Positions 7,619 to 16,580 are shown, counted from the first letter of the stretch. The stretch is DNA of 64,000 nt from Oscillospiraceae bacterium (GCA_015063795.1 SVTL01000002.1:62001-126000); one strand, 5' to 3'. The notes: generated by a model not told the origin, from the letters alone. Numbers and translations are program-made.

Positions 7619-9613
7619 ATGCAGAGAATAGGCGTATTTGTATGCTGGTGCGGAAGCAACATTGCCGGTACGGTTGACGTGCAGGCGGTGTCCGAAGCTC
7701 TGAAAAATGAGCCCGGCGTTGTCTTGTCCACCAACTATCAGTACATGTGCTCCCAGGCGGGACAGGATATGATCAAGGCAGCCATCGCCGAACATAAGCT
7801 GACCGGTATCGTGATCTGCTCCTGCTCGCCCCGTATGCACGAAGCGACCTTCCGCAAGACCGCGGCGGCCGCAGGCATCAACCCCTACATGGTCGAGATC
7901 GCCAACATCCGTGAGCAGTGCTCCTGGGTCCATAAGGAGATGGAGATCGGTACCGAGAAGGCAATCATCCTCGGTAAGGCCGCCATCGCCAAGGTCAACC
8001 TGAACACGCCCCTCACCCCCGGCGAAAGCCCTGTAACCAAGCGTGCGCTGGTCATCGGCGGCGGTATCGCCGGTATCCAGACCGCTCTGGACATCGCCGA
8101 TGCCGGCTTTGAAGTCGATATCGTCGAGAAGAAGCCCACCATCGGCGGTAAGATGGCTCAGCTCGATAAGACCTTCCCGACTCTCGACTGCGCCGCTTGT
8201 ATCCTGACTCCTAAGATGGTGGATGTCGGTCAGCACGAAAAGATCCGCATCTTCTCGTACAGCGAGGTCACCGCTCTGGAAGGCTTCGTGGGCAATTTCA
8301 CCGCGACCATCACCAAGAAGGCTCGTTTCGTTAAGGAAGACGTCTGTACCGGATGCGGTCTGTGTACCGAAAAATGTCCGCAGAAGAAGGTTCCCAACGA
8401 ATTCAACCTGGGCATGGACAACCGCCGTGCCATCTACATCCCCTTCGCACAGGCCGTGCCGAAGGTGGCAACCATCGACCCCGATCACTGCACCATGTTG
8501 AAGACCGGCAAATGCGGTCTCTGCGCCAAGGTTTGTACCGCCGGTGCGATCGACTACACCCAGAAGGATGAGGTCATCAAGGAGAAGTACGGCGCTATCG
8601 TCGTTGCAACCGGTTATGAGCCCATCAGCATGGAGAAGTTCGACGAGTTTGCCTACAACCAGTCCAAGGACGTTATCACCTCTCTCGAGTTTGAGCGTCT
8701 GACCAACGCTGCCGGTCCGACTGCCGGTAAGCTGCTCCGTCCCTCCGACGGCAAGCATCCTCACAAGATCGTCTTTGTCCAGTGCGTGGGCTCCCGCTGC
8801 GAGAACTGCGCCGAGAAGGGCAAGGAATACTGCTCGAAGATCTGCTGCATGTACACGGCCAAGCACGCCATGCTCACCCGTGACAAGTACCCGGATACCG
8901 AGGTTTATGTCTTCTACATCGACGTCCGTACCCCCGGTAAGAACTTCGATGAGTTCTACCGCCGCGCGGTTGAGGAATACGGTGTTCACTACATCAAGGG
9001 CATGGTCGGTAAGGTCACGCCCGAGGGCGACAAGCTGATGGTCCAGGCTTCTGACCTGCTGGCCGATAAGCAGCTGCACATCGATGCCGACCTGGTCGTT
9101 CTGGCCGCTGCCATCGAGCCCGACAAGTCCGCCCGTCCGCTGGCCACGATGCTCACTGCCAGCATGGACACCAACGACTTCTTCACCGAGGCGCATCCCA
9201 AGCTCCGTCCCGTTGAGAGCCCCACGGCCGGTGTGTACCTGTCCGGTACCTGCCAGGGCCCGAAGGATATCCCCGAAACCGTTTCCCAGGCGGGCGCTGC
9301 TGCCGCTAAGGTCATCGGCCTGCTTGCCAAGGATAAGCTGACGGGTAACCCCTGCGTGGCTCATTCCGACGAGCTGATGTGTAACGGCTGCTCCTCCTGC
9401 GAGAGAGTCTGCCCGTACGGCGCCATTACCTATACCGATAAAGAATTCCGTATGCCCAACAGAACGACGCTGATCCGCCGTGTTGCTTCGGTCAACGAGG
9501 CTGTCTGCCAGGGCTGCGGCGCTTGTACGGTCGCTTGCCCGTCTGGTGCTATGGATCTGAAGGGCTTTGCAAGCGAACAAATCATCGCGGAGGTGGATGC
9601 CGTATGCAAGTAA
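7619..9613 (+). CDS. hdrA: HdrA-like flavin-based electron-bifurcating subunit
   Basis: A 664-residue FAD protein. The FAD Rossmann motif is VIGGGIAGIQ at about residue 145, followed by the HdrA signature DCAACILTPKM near residue 190. Ferredoxin-type cluster motifs occur at CTGCGLCTEKCP and near CGLCAKVC in the middle, and at CNGCSSCERVCP and CQGCGACTVACP at the C terminus. A cysteine-rich patch CSKICCMYT lies between. In HdrABC complexes the HdrA FAD splits electron pairs between a low-potential acceptor (ferredoxin) and a high-potential one. That activity here is inferred from family. The end overlaps the MvhD/FlxD start by 10 bases. Confidence 0.92.
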   Translation: MQRIGVFVCWCGSNIAGTVDVQAVSEALKNEPGVVLSTNYQYMCSQAGQDMIKAAIAEHKLTGIVICSCSPRMHEATFRKTAAAAGINPYMVEIANIREQCSWVHKEMEIGTEKAIILGKAAIAKVNLNTPLTPGESPVTKRALVIGGGIAGIQTALDIADAGFEVDIVEKKPTIGGKMAQLDKTFPTLDCAACILTPKMVDVGQHEKIRIFSYSEVTALEGFVGNFTATITKKARFVKEDVCTGCGLCTEKCPQKKVPNEFNLGMDNRRAIYIPFAQAVPKVATIDPDHCTMLKTGKCGLCAKVCTAGAIDYTQKDEVIKEKYGAIVVATGYEPISMEKFDEFAYNQSKDVITSLEFERLTNAAGPTAGKLLRPSDGKHPHKIVFVQCVGSRCENCAEKGKEYCSKICCMYTAKHAMLTRDKYPDTEVYVFYIDVRTPGKNFDEFYRRAVEEYGVHYIKGMVGKVTPEGDKLMVQASDLLADKQLHIDADLVVLAAAIEPDKSARPLATMLTASMDTNDFFTEAHPKLRPVESPTAGVYLSGTCQGPKDIPETVSQAGAAAAKVIGLLAKDKLTGNPCVAHSDELMCNGCSSCERVCPYGAITYTDKEFRMPNRTTLIRRVASVNEAVCQGCGACTVACPSGAMDLKGFASEQIIAEVDAVCK

Positions 9614-10038
9614 ACGGATTTAAACCGAAGATCGTGGCTTTCTGCTGCAACTGGTGTTCTTATGCCGGCGCGGACCTGGCGGGCAACAACCGTCTGAACT
9701 ATCCTGCCGATGTTAAGATCATCCGCGTGCCCTGCTCCTGCCGCGTCAACCCCATGTTTGTTCTCCGCGCCTTCCAGCGCGGTGCCGACGGTGTCATCAT
9801 CTGCGGCTGCCATCCCGGCGACTGCCACTACACCTCGGGCAACTACTACACCAGACGCCGTATGTCTCTGCTGTTCTCCATGCTCGATTATCTGGGCATC
9901 GAGAGAGATCGCACCCGTGTTGAGTGGGTGTCCGCAGCAGAAGGCGCCAAGTTTGCCGCTACCATGAACGATTTCGTTGAGAAGGTTACCGCTCTCGGCG
10001 AAAACAAGAGATTGGAGGATCTGCGATGCAAAAGATAA
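9604..10038 (+). CDS. flxD: MvhD/FlxD-like iron-sulfur subunit
   Basis: A 144-residue member of the MvhD family, the small [2Fe-2S] protein that delivers electrons to HdrA. Conserved cysteines are seen in FCCNWCSYAG, VPCSCRV and CGCHPGDCHY. ATG 9604 lies inside the end of hdrA and has a GGAGG site; an open frame back to 9523 is only overlap with hdrA. Length and position next to hdrA match Flx-Hdr clusters. It overlaps the next gene by 13 bases. Confidence 0.88.
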   Translation: MQVNGFKPKIVAFCCNWCSYAGADLAGNNRLNYPADVKIIRVPCSCRVNPMFVLRAFQRGADGVIICGCHPGDCHYTSGNYYTRRRMSLLFSMLDYLGIERDRTRVEWVSAAEGAKFAATMNDFVEKVTALGENKRLEDLRCKR

Positions 10039-11015
10039 CCCGTGAAACGCTGGTCGCCAAGGCATCGGCTCTGCTGGCCGAGGGCATGGTTGACCGTGTA
10101 CTGGGCTGGAAGAAAGGCGAATTTGCCTACGATGTTACGCCCAATGTCTTTGCTGACGCCGCTTCTCTGGAAAAGGATTTCGTCTATGGCGATTTCTGCG
10201 GCGCCAACTTCTCCAAGTATCTGATCGCTGAGACCCGCAAGGGCGAGGGCAAGATTCTGGTCTTCCTCAAGCCCTGCGATACTTACAGCTTCAACCAGCT
10301 CCTCACCGAGCACCGCTTTGACCGCGAAAAGGTCTATGTTGTCGGTATCCCCTGCGAGGGCATGGCTGACATCGGCAAGATCAAGGCCGAAGTGGGCGAG
10401 GGTATCCTCGAGGTCGAAAGCGATGCCAACGGCTTCACCGTCAAGACTCTGTACAAGGGCGACGTCAAGCTGACCGCCGAGCAGGCTCTCGGTGAGCGCT
10501 GCCTGGTCTGCAAGAGCAAGAAGCACGTTGCGTATGATGAGCTGATCGGCGAGGATGGCGTGGTCATCGATTCCGCCCGCTTCGACGAAGTGGAAAAGCT
10601 GGAGAAGATGAGCTCCGATGAGCGCTTTGCCTTCTGGCAGAACGAGCTGTCCCGCTGCATTCGCTGCAACGCCTGCCGCGACGTCTGCCCGGCCTGCTCC
10701 TGCGAGAAGTGCGTGTTCAACAACCCCAAGTCGGGCGTTGAGAACAAGGCCGTTGCCGATAGCTTTGAAGAAAAAATGTTCCATATCATCCGCGCCTTCC
10801 ACGTGGCCGGCCGCTGCACCGACTGCGGTGAGTGCTCGCGTGTTTGCCCGCAGGATATCCCGCTCCACCTGCTGAACCGTAAGTTCATCAAGGACATCAA
10901 CAGCTTCTACGGTGAGTACCAGGCGGGAGAAACGGTCGGATCGAGAGCGCCTCTGGTGAACTACACCACCGAGGACATCGAGCCTTCCGAAGCCGTTGAA
11001 AGGGGGAACCAGTAA
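10026..11015 (+). CDS. flxC: FlxC-like 4Fe-4S electron-transfer subunit
   Basis: A 329-residue soluble iron-sulfur protein. The N-terminal half has FLKPCDTYSFNQLL and VGIPCEG, the kind of sequence found in FrhB/HydB-related electron-transfer proteins. The C-terminal half carries CIRCNACRDVCP with a following CSCEKC, then CTDCGECSRVCP, predicted to bind [4Fe-4S] clusters. Position between the MvhD- and HydB-like genes fits FlxC/FlxB of FlxABCD-HdrABC clusters; the exact letter is uncertain. The stop and the next start share TAATG at 11013-11017. Confidence 0.72.
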   Translation: MQKITRETLVAKASALLAEGMVDRVLGWKKGEFAYDVTPNVFADAASLEKDFVYGDFCGANFSKYLIAETRKGEGKILVFLKPCDTYSFNQLLTEHRFDREKVYVVGIPCEGMADIGKIKAEVGEGILEVESDANGFTVKTLYKGDVKLTAEQALGERCLVCKSKKHVAYDELIGEDGVVIDSARFDEVEKLEKMSSDERFAFWQNELSRCIRCNACRDVCPACSCEKCVFNNPKSGVENKAVADSFEEKMFHIIRAFHVAGRCTDCGECSRVCPQDIPLHLLNRKFIKDINSFYGEYQAGETVGSRAPLVNYTTEDIEPSEAVERGNQ

Positions 11016-12040
11016 TGCGTAAATGTTCTCTTACCTCTCTCGATGCTCTTCTGAAGAAGATCGCCGAGCAGAATGCAGTTTATCTCCCCGTTGACGACGG
11101 AGAGGGAAGAGCTGCTTATAAGCAGTGGGAAGAGGGCGTGAAGATGAGCGATGCTCTGAACACCGTCCGCAGCCCCAAGGATTTCTTCTTCCCCCAGACC
11201 GAGAACCTGATGGAGTTCAAGACCGAGGGCAAAAAGATCGAGATCATCGACACCCGCTCCGAATCGGAGGATTTCGTGATCTTCGGTGTCCGCGCCTGCG
11301 ATGTCAAGAGCTTTGAGGTTCTGGACAATGTGTTCCTGAAGGATCCCGTGGATACCTACTACGCTTCCCGCCGCGAGCACGGCGTGATCGTTTCGATGGC
11401 TTGTACCCGTCCCACCGAGACCTGCTTCTGCCAGACCTTCGGTATTGATGCGGCTGAGCCCTGCGGCGACATCTCCGCATGGAAGACCGAGACCGATCTC
11501 TATCTGGAAGCCAAGACCGAGAAGGGCGAAAAGCTGATGGCTCTTCTGGAATCTCTGACCGAGGCCTGCGATTCTGCTGCTGTTGAGGCTCAGAAGAAGG
11601 AAACGGCCGAGATCATGAAGAAGCTTCCTCTTGCCGGTCTGAGCACTGCCGGCTTCGGCGGCGACAAGACCGACGAGCTGTTCGATGCTCCCGAGTGGAA
11701 GACCCTGTCCCAGTCCTGTCTGGGCTGCGGCACCTGCACCTTTGTCTGCCCTACCTGCCAGTGCTATGACATCAAGGATTTCAACACCGGTAAGGAGATC
11801 ATCCGTTTCCGCTGCTGGGATTCCTGCATGTACAGCGAATTTACCAAGATGTCGGCCGGCCAGCCCCGCTTGAGCCAGGTGGAACGCTTCCGTCAGCGCT
11901 TCATGCACAAGCTGGTCTATTATCCCACCAACAACAACGGTCTGTACAGCTGTGTCGGCTGCGGCAGATGCCTTGCTAAGTGTCCGATATCGATGAATAT
12001 CGTAAAAGTAATGAAAACGATCGGAGAGAAAGCGGAATGA
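11015..12040 (+). CDS. flxB: FlxB-like (HydB/AsrA family) iron-sulfur subunit
   Basis: A 341-residue protein resembling the beta subunit of archaeal sulfhydrogenases and anaerobic sulfite reductase subunit A, which link the NAD(P)H-flavin subunit to the rest of the complex. Visible motifs are FGVRACDVKSFEVLD in the middle, CLGCGTCTFVCPTCQC around residue 235, and CVGCGRCLAKCP near the end. Two [4Fe-4S] clusters are expected. The stop overlaps the flxA start as ATGA (12037-12040), so the subunits are probably made in fixed ratio. Confidence 0.82.
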   Translation: MRKCSLTSLDALLKKIAEQNAVYLPVDDGEGRAAYKQWEEGVKMSDALNTVRSPKDFFFPQTENLMEFKTEGKKIEIIDTRSESEDFVIFGVRACDVKSFEVLDNVFLKDPVDTYYASRREHGVIVSMACTRPTETCFCQTFGIDAAEPCGDISAWKTETDLYLEAKTEKGEKLMALLESLTEACDSAAVEAQKKETAEIMKKLPLAGLSTAGFGGDKTDELFDAPEWKTLSQSCLGCGTCTFVCPTCQCYDIKDFNTGKEIIRFRCWDSCMYSEFTKMSAGQPRLSQVERFRQRFMHKLVYYPTNNNGLYSCVGCGRCLAKCPISMNIVKVMKTIGEKAE

Positions 12041-12864
12041 ATAAAGAAGCATTGATCCCGAAGCTCGGTGTCATCACCGACGTTCGCATTGATACGCCCG
12101 ACGTGAAAACATTCCGCGTGGTCACCACCGACGGAGTGAAGCCGTTCGAGCACAGACCCGGACAGTGCGCTATGCTGTCCATCCCCGGCGTTGGCGAGGC
12201 AATGTTCTCCATTACCTCTTCGCCGACCAATACTGAGTTCATGGAATTTTCCATCAAGAGATGCGGCTGCGTCACCGAATGGCTGCATCAGGCTGAGGCC
12301 GGTCAGCAGGTCACCATCCGCGGTCCTTACGGCAAGCCCTTCCCGGTTGACGATGAGTTCGCCGGCAAGGATCTGGTCTTCATCGCGGGCGGTATCGCCA
12401 TCGCGCCTCTGCGCTCGGTCATCAACTACTGCCGCCACTACCGCGACCGTTACGGCAAGATCGACATTGTCTACGGCGCACGCAGTAAGGACGATTTGGT
12501 AGACTATAAGGAGATCGTGGACGAGTGGTGCACTGACGGCGGCGCCGATGTGCATCTGACCATCGACCGCGAGCAGGAGGGTTGGGACGGCCACGTGGGC
12601 TTCGTTCCCAGCTATGTCAAGGAGCTGGCCTTCAGCACCGATAAGACAGTCATCCTCTGCGGACCTCCGATCATGATCAAGTTCACCCTCGAAGCACTCA
12701 TGGAAATGGGCTTCGACAAGAAGCAGATCTACACCACCCTCGAGATGCGCATGAAGTGCGGCATCGGTAAATGCGGCAGATGCAACGTCGGTTCGAAGTA
12801 CATCTGCAAGGACGGCCCCGTTTTCCGTTTCGACGAGCTTGACGAGCTGCCCGACGAATATTGA
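12037..12864 (+). CDS. flxA: FlxA-like (HydG/AsrB family) FAD/NAD-binding subunit
   Basis: A 275-residue ferredoxin-reductase-fold protein and the likely NADH entry point of the complex. The FAD part shows HRPGQCAMLS and FSITSSP, the nucleotide-binding part FIAGGIAIAPLRS, and the C terminus CGPPIMIK followed by a cluster-binding stretch MKCGIGKCGRCN with a further Cys in YICKDGP. This pattern is that of sulfhydrogenase gamma and PyrK-like proteins. ATG 12037 overlaps the previous stop and follows a GGAGA site. NADH rather than NADPH is inferred from FlxA family precedent, not read from the sequence. Confidence 0.87.
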   Translation: MNKEALIPKLGVITDVRIDTPDVKTFRVVTTDGVKPFEHRPGQCAMLSIPGVGEAMFSITSSPTNTEFMEFSIKRCGCVTEWLHQAEAGQQVTIRGPYGKPFPVDDEFAGKDLVFIAGGIAIAPLRSVINYCRHYRDRYGKIDIVYGARSKDDLVDYKEIVDEWCTDGGADVHLTIDREQEGWDGHVGFVPSYVKELAFSTDKTVILCGPPIMIKFTLEALMEMGFDKKQIYTTLEMRMKCGIGKCGRCNVGSKYICKDGPVFRFDELDELPDEY

Positions 12865-12881
12865 TATAAGGAGAAAAGAAC

Positions 12882-13556
12882 ATGGAAAATATGGTAAATA
12901 TCTTTCTGTTCGGAAAGAAATATCAGGTTCCGGACAGTCTCACCATCATGCGCGCGATGGAGTATTCCGGCTATCAGCTGAAGCGCGGATGCGGATGCCG
13001 TAACGGCTTCTGCGGCGCCTGCGCCACCATCTACCGCATTCAGGGCGATCGCGAGCTGAAGGCCTGCCTGGCTTGCCAGACCAAGGTCGAGGACAATATG
13101 TACATCGCAACGCTGCCCTTCTTCCCGCTGATCAAGCAGGTGTATGACATCGAGAAGGTGTCCATCACCGAGCAGGTCATGATGCAGCTCTATCCCGAGA
13201 TCTACGCTTGCGTGGGCTGTAACGCCTGCACCAAGGCCTGCACGCAGGGCCTGAACGTTATGCAGTACATTGCATATGCTCAGCGCGGTGAGTTCGAGGC
13301 TTGCGCCGAGGAGTCCTTCGACTGTGTTATGTGCGGCGTCTGCTCCTCCCGTTGCCCTGCCGGCATCTCCCATCCTCAGGTGGCTATGCTGGCCCGCCGT
13401 ATCAACGGCAAGTACCTCGCACCCAAGTCCGAGCATCTTGCAACCCGCGTTCAGGAGATCAAGGACGGTACCTTTAACGAGCTGATCGAAGCTCTCATGC
13501 AGAAACCGGTTGAAGAGATCAAAGAGCTCTATAACAACCGCGATATCGAGAAATAA
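12882..13556 (+). CDS. frdB: Fumarate reductase/succinate dehydrogenase-type iron-sulfur subunit
   Basis: A 224-residue protein with an N-terminal [2Fe-2S] plant-ferredoxin-like domain (cysteines in GCGCRNGFCGAC and ACLAC). A helical part follows with CVGCNACTKACTQG and CVMCGVCSSRCPAG. The layout is that of SdhB/FrdB and the N-terminal part of methanogen thiol:fumarate reductase TfrB. Motif spacing suggests two [4Fe-4S] clusters. No membrane anchor gene lies nearby, so the enzyme should be cytoplasmic. The start follows AAGGAG by 9 bases. It would carry electrons from the Hdr/Flx proteins to the flavoprotein encoded 14 bases downstream. Confidence 0.82.
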   Translation: MENMVNIFLFGKKYQVPDSLTIMRAMEYSGYQLKRGCGCRNGFCGACATIYRIQGDRELKACLACQTKVEDNMYIATLPFFPLIKQVYDIEKVSITEQVMMQLYPEIYACVGCNACTKACTQGLNVMQYIAYAQRGEFEACAEESFDCVMCGVCSSRCPAGISHPQVAMLARRINGKYLAPKSEHLATRVQEIKDGTFNELIEALMQKPVEEIKELYNNRDIEK

Positions 13557-13570
13557 GGAGGGGCTGAACG

Positions 13571-15178
13571 ATGTATCCGGAAAAATTCAGAAAATCGATC
13601 GAAGCGGTCGAAGCAGCCAGAGAAAAGAATATCGCTTATGAGCCTGCCCGTATGACCGCAAAAGAGAAGGAAGACCTTCTCGCAGCATTTCATCCCGACT
13701 ACAGAAAAGAAGAGTTCACCGAGCTGAAGATCGGCCCCAACAAGGGCGAAAAGGTTCCTCATGAGCTGGCAGCCATGCTGCAGGCCAAGAGCCGCATCAA
13801 GGCTTCGGACGTGGATCTGACCAAGCCCGATTACGACGTTGACGTTCTGGTCATCGGCGGCGGCGGCGCAGGCTCTTCTGCAGCCATCGAGGCTCACGAG
13901 GCCGGTGCCAACGTTATGATCGTCACCAAGCTTCGCATCGGTGATGCCAACACCATGATGGCTGAGGGCGGCATTCAGGCTGCCGATAAGCCCAACGACT
14001 CTCCCGCAACTCACTTTGTAGACGCTTTCGGCGGCGGTCACTTTGCTGCCAAGCGCGAGCTTCTGTCCAAGCTGGTCTGCGACGCTCCCGAGGCCATTCA
14101 GTGGCTGAACAACCTGGGCGTTGAGTTCGACAAGGACGAAAACGGCGTGATGGTCACCACCCACGGCGGCGGTACCTCCCGCAAGCGTATGCACGCGGCC
14201 AAGGACTATTCCGGCGCCGAGATCATGCGTACCCTCCGCGACGAAGTGCTGAACAGAGGCATTCCGGTTGTGGACTTCACCGCAGCCATCGAGCTGATCC
14301 TGGACGACAAGGGCAATGCCGCCGGCGCTGTTCTGATGAACATGGAAACCGAGGCGCTCTTAGTTGCCAGAGCCAAGACGGTTGTCATCGCCACCGGCGG
14401 TGCAGGCCGTATGCATTACCAGGGCTTCCCGACCTCCAACCACTACGGTGCAACCGCTGACGGTCTTGTGCTGGGTTACCGCGTCGGCGCCAAGCTTCTG
14501 TATGCTGACACGCTCCAGTACCATCCCACCGGCGCCGCTTATCCCGCACAGATCTTCGGCGCACTGGTTACCGAGAAGGTCCGTTCTCTGGGCGCCAAGC
14601 TGATCAACTGCGACGGCGAAGTGTTCATGCATCCCCTGGAGACCCGTGACGTATCCGCTGCCTCCATCATCCGCGAGTGCAATGCACGCGGCAAGGGCAT
14701 CGACTTCGAGGAAGCTCACGGTGTATGGCTCGACACGCCCATGATCGAGAAGATCGGCGGCGAGGGCACCATCGAGCGCAGAATCCCTGCCATGATGCGT
14801 ATGTTCGGCAAGTTCGGCATCGACATCCGCAAGGAGCCCATCCTGATCTATCCCACGCTGCACTACCAGAACGGCGGTCTTGACATCAATGTCAACGGCA
14901 TGACCACCAACGTGCAGAACCTCTTCGTTGCCGGCGAGGCTGTCGGCGGTATCCACGGACGCAACCGTCTGATGGGCAACTCTCTGCTGGACATCATCGT
15001 CTTCGGACGCAATGCCGGTCAGAACGCTGCTGCTACTTACCGTAATGTTGAGCTTGGCAAGCTGACTCTTGACCACATCGCTGCTTTCGAGGCTGAGCGC
15101 GCTGCTGCCGGCATCGATTCCGACGAAGTATCGCCCAAGCTGCTTCCCAACTACACCGGAAACACCAGCGGTATCTGA
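13571..15178 (+). CDS. frdA: Fumarate reductase-type flavoprotein subunit
   Basis: A 535-residue FrdA/SdhA-family flavoprotein. After an unusual 90-residue N-terminal extension comes the FAD Rossmann motif GGGGAGSS (residues 96-103). Catalytic positions of the family are kept: His318 in QYHPTG, Arg338 in TEKVR, His431 in LHYQNGG and Arg466 in GRNRLMGNSL. The residue that binds FAD covalently in membrane enzymes is Asn127 here (ANTMMAEGG), so FAD is probably non-covalent as in L-aspartate oxidase. The usual C-terminal helical region is largely missing. L-aspartate oxidase is the main alternative, but the frdB neighbour, fumarase and exporter favour fumarate reduction. Confidence 0.82.
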   Translation: MYPEKFRKSIEAVEAAREKNIAYEPARMTAKEKEDLLAAFHPDYRKEEFTELKIGPNKGEKVPHELAAMLQAKSRIKASDVDLTKPDYDVDVLVIGGGGAGSSAAIEAHEAGANVMIVTKLRIGDANTMMAEGGIQAADKPNDSPATHFVDAFGGGHFAAKRELLSKLVCDAPEAIQWLNNLGVEFDKDENGVMVTTHGGGTSRKRMHAAKDYSGAEIMRTLRDEVLNRGIPVVDFTAAIELILDDKGNAAGAVLMNMETEALLVARAKTVVIATGGAGRMHYQGFPTSNHYGATADGLVLGYRVGAKLLYADTLQYHPTGAAYPAQIFGALVTEKVRSLGAKLINCDGEVFMHPLETRDVSAASIIRECNARGKGIDFEEAHGVWLDTPMIEKIGGEGTIERRIPAMMRMFGKFGIDIRKEPILIYPTLHYQNGGLDINVNGMTTNVQNLFVAGEAVGGIHGRNRLMGNSLLDIIVFGRNAGQNAAATYRNVELGKLTLDHIAAFEAERAAAGIDSDEVSPKLLPNYTGNTSGI

Positions 15179-15198
15179 GGATAGAGAGGTAAGAAGAT

Positions 15199-16446
15199 AT
15201 GACTTTATTAGGAGGCGTTCTCTCCGTTAAGGGCATGGCGTTCCTGATGTTCTCCATCCTGATCGTCACGGCTCTCGGCTATATGCTCGGTCGTATTACC
15301 ATCAAGGGCGTGTCCCTCGGTACGGCAGGCGTGTTCATTGTTGCACTGCTTTACGGCGCACTGTTCTATGAGGATCTTGCAGCCGTTCTGAAGACGCCCG
15401 AGCTGACCTCCCAGTCTTTGAAGGTTGTGGAGCAGCTTGGCCTGATCTTCTTTGTAACGGCGGTCGGCTTTATCGCCGGTCCCAAATTCTTCAAAAATTT
15501 GAAGAAAAACTTCAAGTCCTACATTCTGCTCGGTTTGATCATCATTCTGAGCGGCGGTCTGGTAACGGTTGGTTGCTACTATTTCGGTACCGCTACCGGT
15601 CTTGGCATGGGAGATCTTGAAAGCAAGGCCGAATTCATGGCCATGCTGGACGGTCTGCTTTCCGGCGCTCTGACCACCACGCCCGGTTTCTCTGCTGCTA
15701 AAGAGGCTGCTCCCGAATTTGAGGCTGCCATCACCGTCGGTCACGGTATCGCTTACCTGTTCGGCGTTGTAGGCGTTGTTCTGTTTGTCCAGCTGATCCC
15801 CAAGATCATGAAGGCAGACATGGATGCCGAGCGCGCCAAGCTGGTGGATGCCGACACCGCTGAGGTGAAGGAATACACCGGTAAGCTGATCAACATCGAC
15901 GATATGGGCCTGGGCGCCTTCGCTCTGGCCGCTATTCTCGGTGTTCTGCTCGGCTCGATCAAGATCCCGTTGACCTCGGCCGGCTTCGGCGGCACCTGCT
16001 TCTCGCTGGGTACCACCGGCGGTACGCTGATCATGTCTCTGATCTTCGGCCACTTCAGCCACATCGGTCCGATCAATGTGATGCCTCCCAAGCCCACCCT
16101 TCAGGTGCTTCGCGAGCTTGGTCTGATGCTCTTCCTCATTGGTGCCGGTGTTGCCGGCGGTGCTGACTTCGTCAAGTACTTCGAGCCCATCTACTTCGTG
16201 TACGGCGCCATCATGACCACCGTTCCGATGATCATCGGCTTCCTGTTCGCCAAGTATGTGCTGAAGCTCAGCCTGCTGAACAACCTGGGCTCCATCACCG
16301 GCGGTATGACCTCCACCCCCGCTCTGGGCACGCTCATCGGCGTTGCCAAGACCGAGGAAGTGGCTTCCGCCTATGCGGCAACCTACCCGATCTCGCTTCT
16401 GGCAATCGTGTTGGTTTCCCAGTTCTTAATGATTATCTGGGGCTAA
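15199..16446 (+). CDS. AspT/SucE-type (AAE family) dicarboxylate exchanger
   Basis: A 415-residue inner-membrane protein with about ten hydrophobic segments in two halves. Each half carries a small-residue/TP motif typical of the aspartate:alanine exchanger family, LTTTPGFSAA in the first and GGMTSTPALG in the second. Family members include AspT and the Corynebacterium succinate exporter SucE. Full-length relatives have two TrkA-C domains between the halves; here only a loop of about 35 residues is present. Placed 20 bases after frdA, it most plausibly exports succinate or exchanges C4-dicarboxylates, by inference from context. Confidence 0.78.
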   Translation: MTLLGGVLSVKGMAFLMFSILIVTALGYMLGRITIKGVSLGTAGVFIVALLYGALFYEDLAAVLKTPELTSQSLKVVEQLGLIFFVTAVGFIAGPKFFKNLKKNFKSYILLGLIIILSGGLVTVGCYYFGTATGLGMGDLESKAEFMAMLDGLLSGALTTTPGFSAAKEAAPEFEAAITVGHGIAYLFGVVGVVLFVQLIPKIMKADMDAERAKLVDADTAEVKEYTGKLINIDDMGLGAFALAAILGVLLGSIKIPLTSAGFGGTCFSLGTTGGTLIMSLIFGHFSHIGPINVMPPKPTLQVLRELGLMLFLIGAGVAGGADFVKYFEPIYFVYGAIMTTVPMIIGFLFAKYVLKLSLLNNLGSITGGMTSTPALGTLIGVAKTEEVASAYAATYPISLLAIVLVSQFLMIIWG

Positions 16447-16469
16447 GGCCGTTAAAAAAACAATACAAC

Positions 16470-16510
16470 ACAGAGCCGTCTGCTTCACTCGCGGGCGGCT
16501 CTGTTGTTTT
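16470..16510 (+). terminator. Terminator of the Hdr/Frd cluster
   Basis: ACAGAGCCG (16470-16478) pairs with CGGCTCTGT (16496-16504), followed by TGTTTT. It lies 24 bases after the exporter stop. Confidence 0.85.
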
Positions 16511-16580
16511 AAATTGAAAAAACGCGATGCAAAAAAAGAGCGATGGATGGAAAGAGCGTCTATCCGCCTTGAGCCGCAAG

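Noticed and set aside
7166-9580. 804-codon open frame antisense to hdrA and hdrC
   Set aside because: Shadow of highly biased coding sequence; no start context and no recognisable domain.
13571-15178. L-aspartate oxidase (nadB) as the identity of the flavoprotein
   Set aside because: Non-covalent FAD fits, but no nadA or nadC is near, and the FrdB-like partner, fumarase and C4-dicarboxylate exporter point to fumarate reduction.
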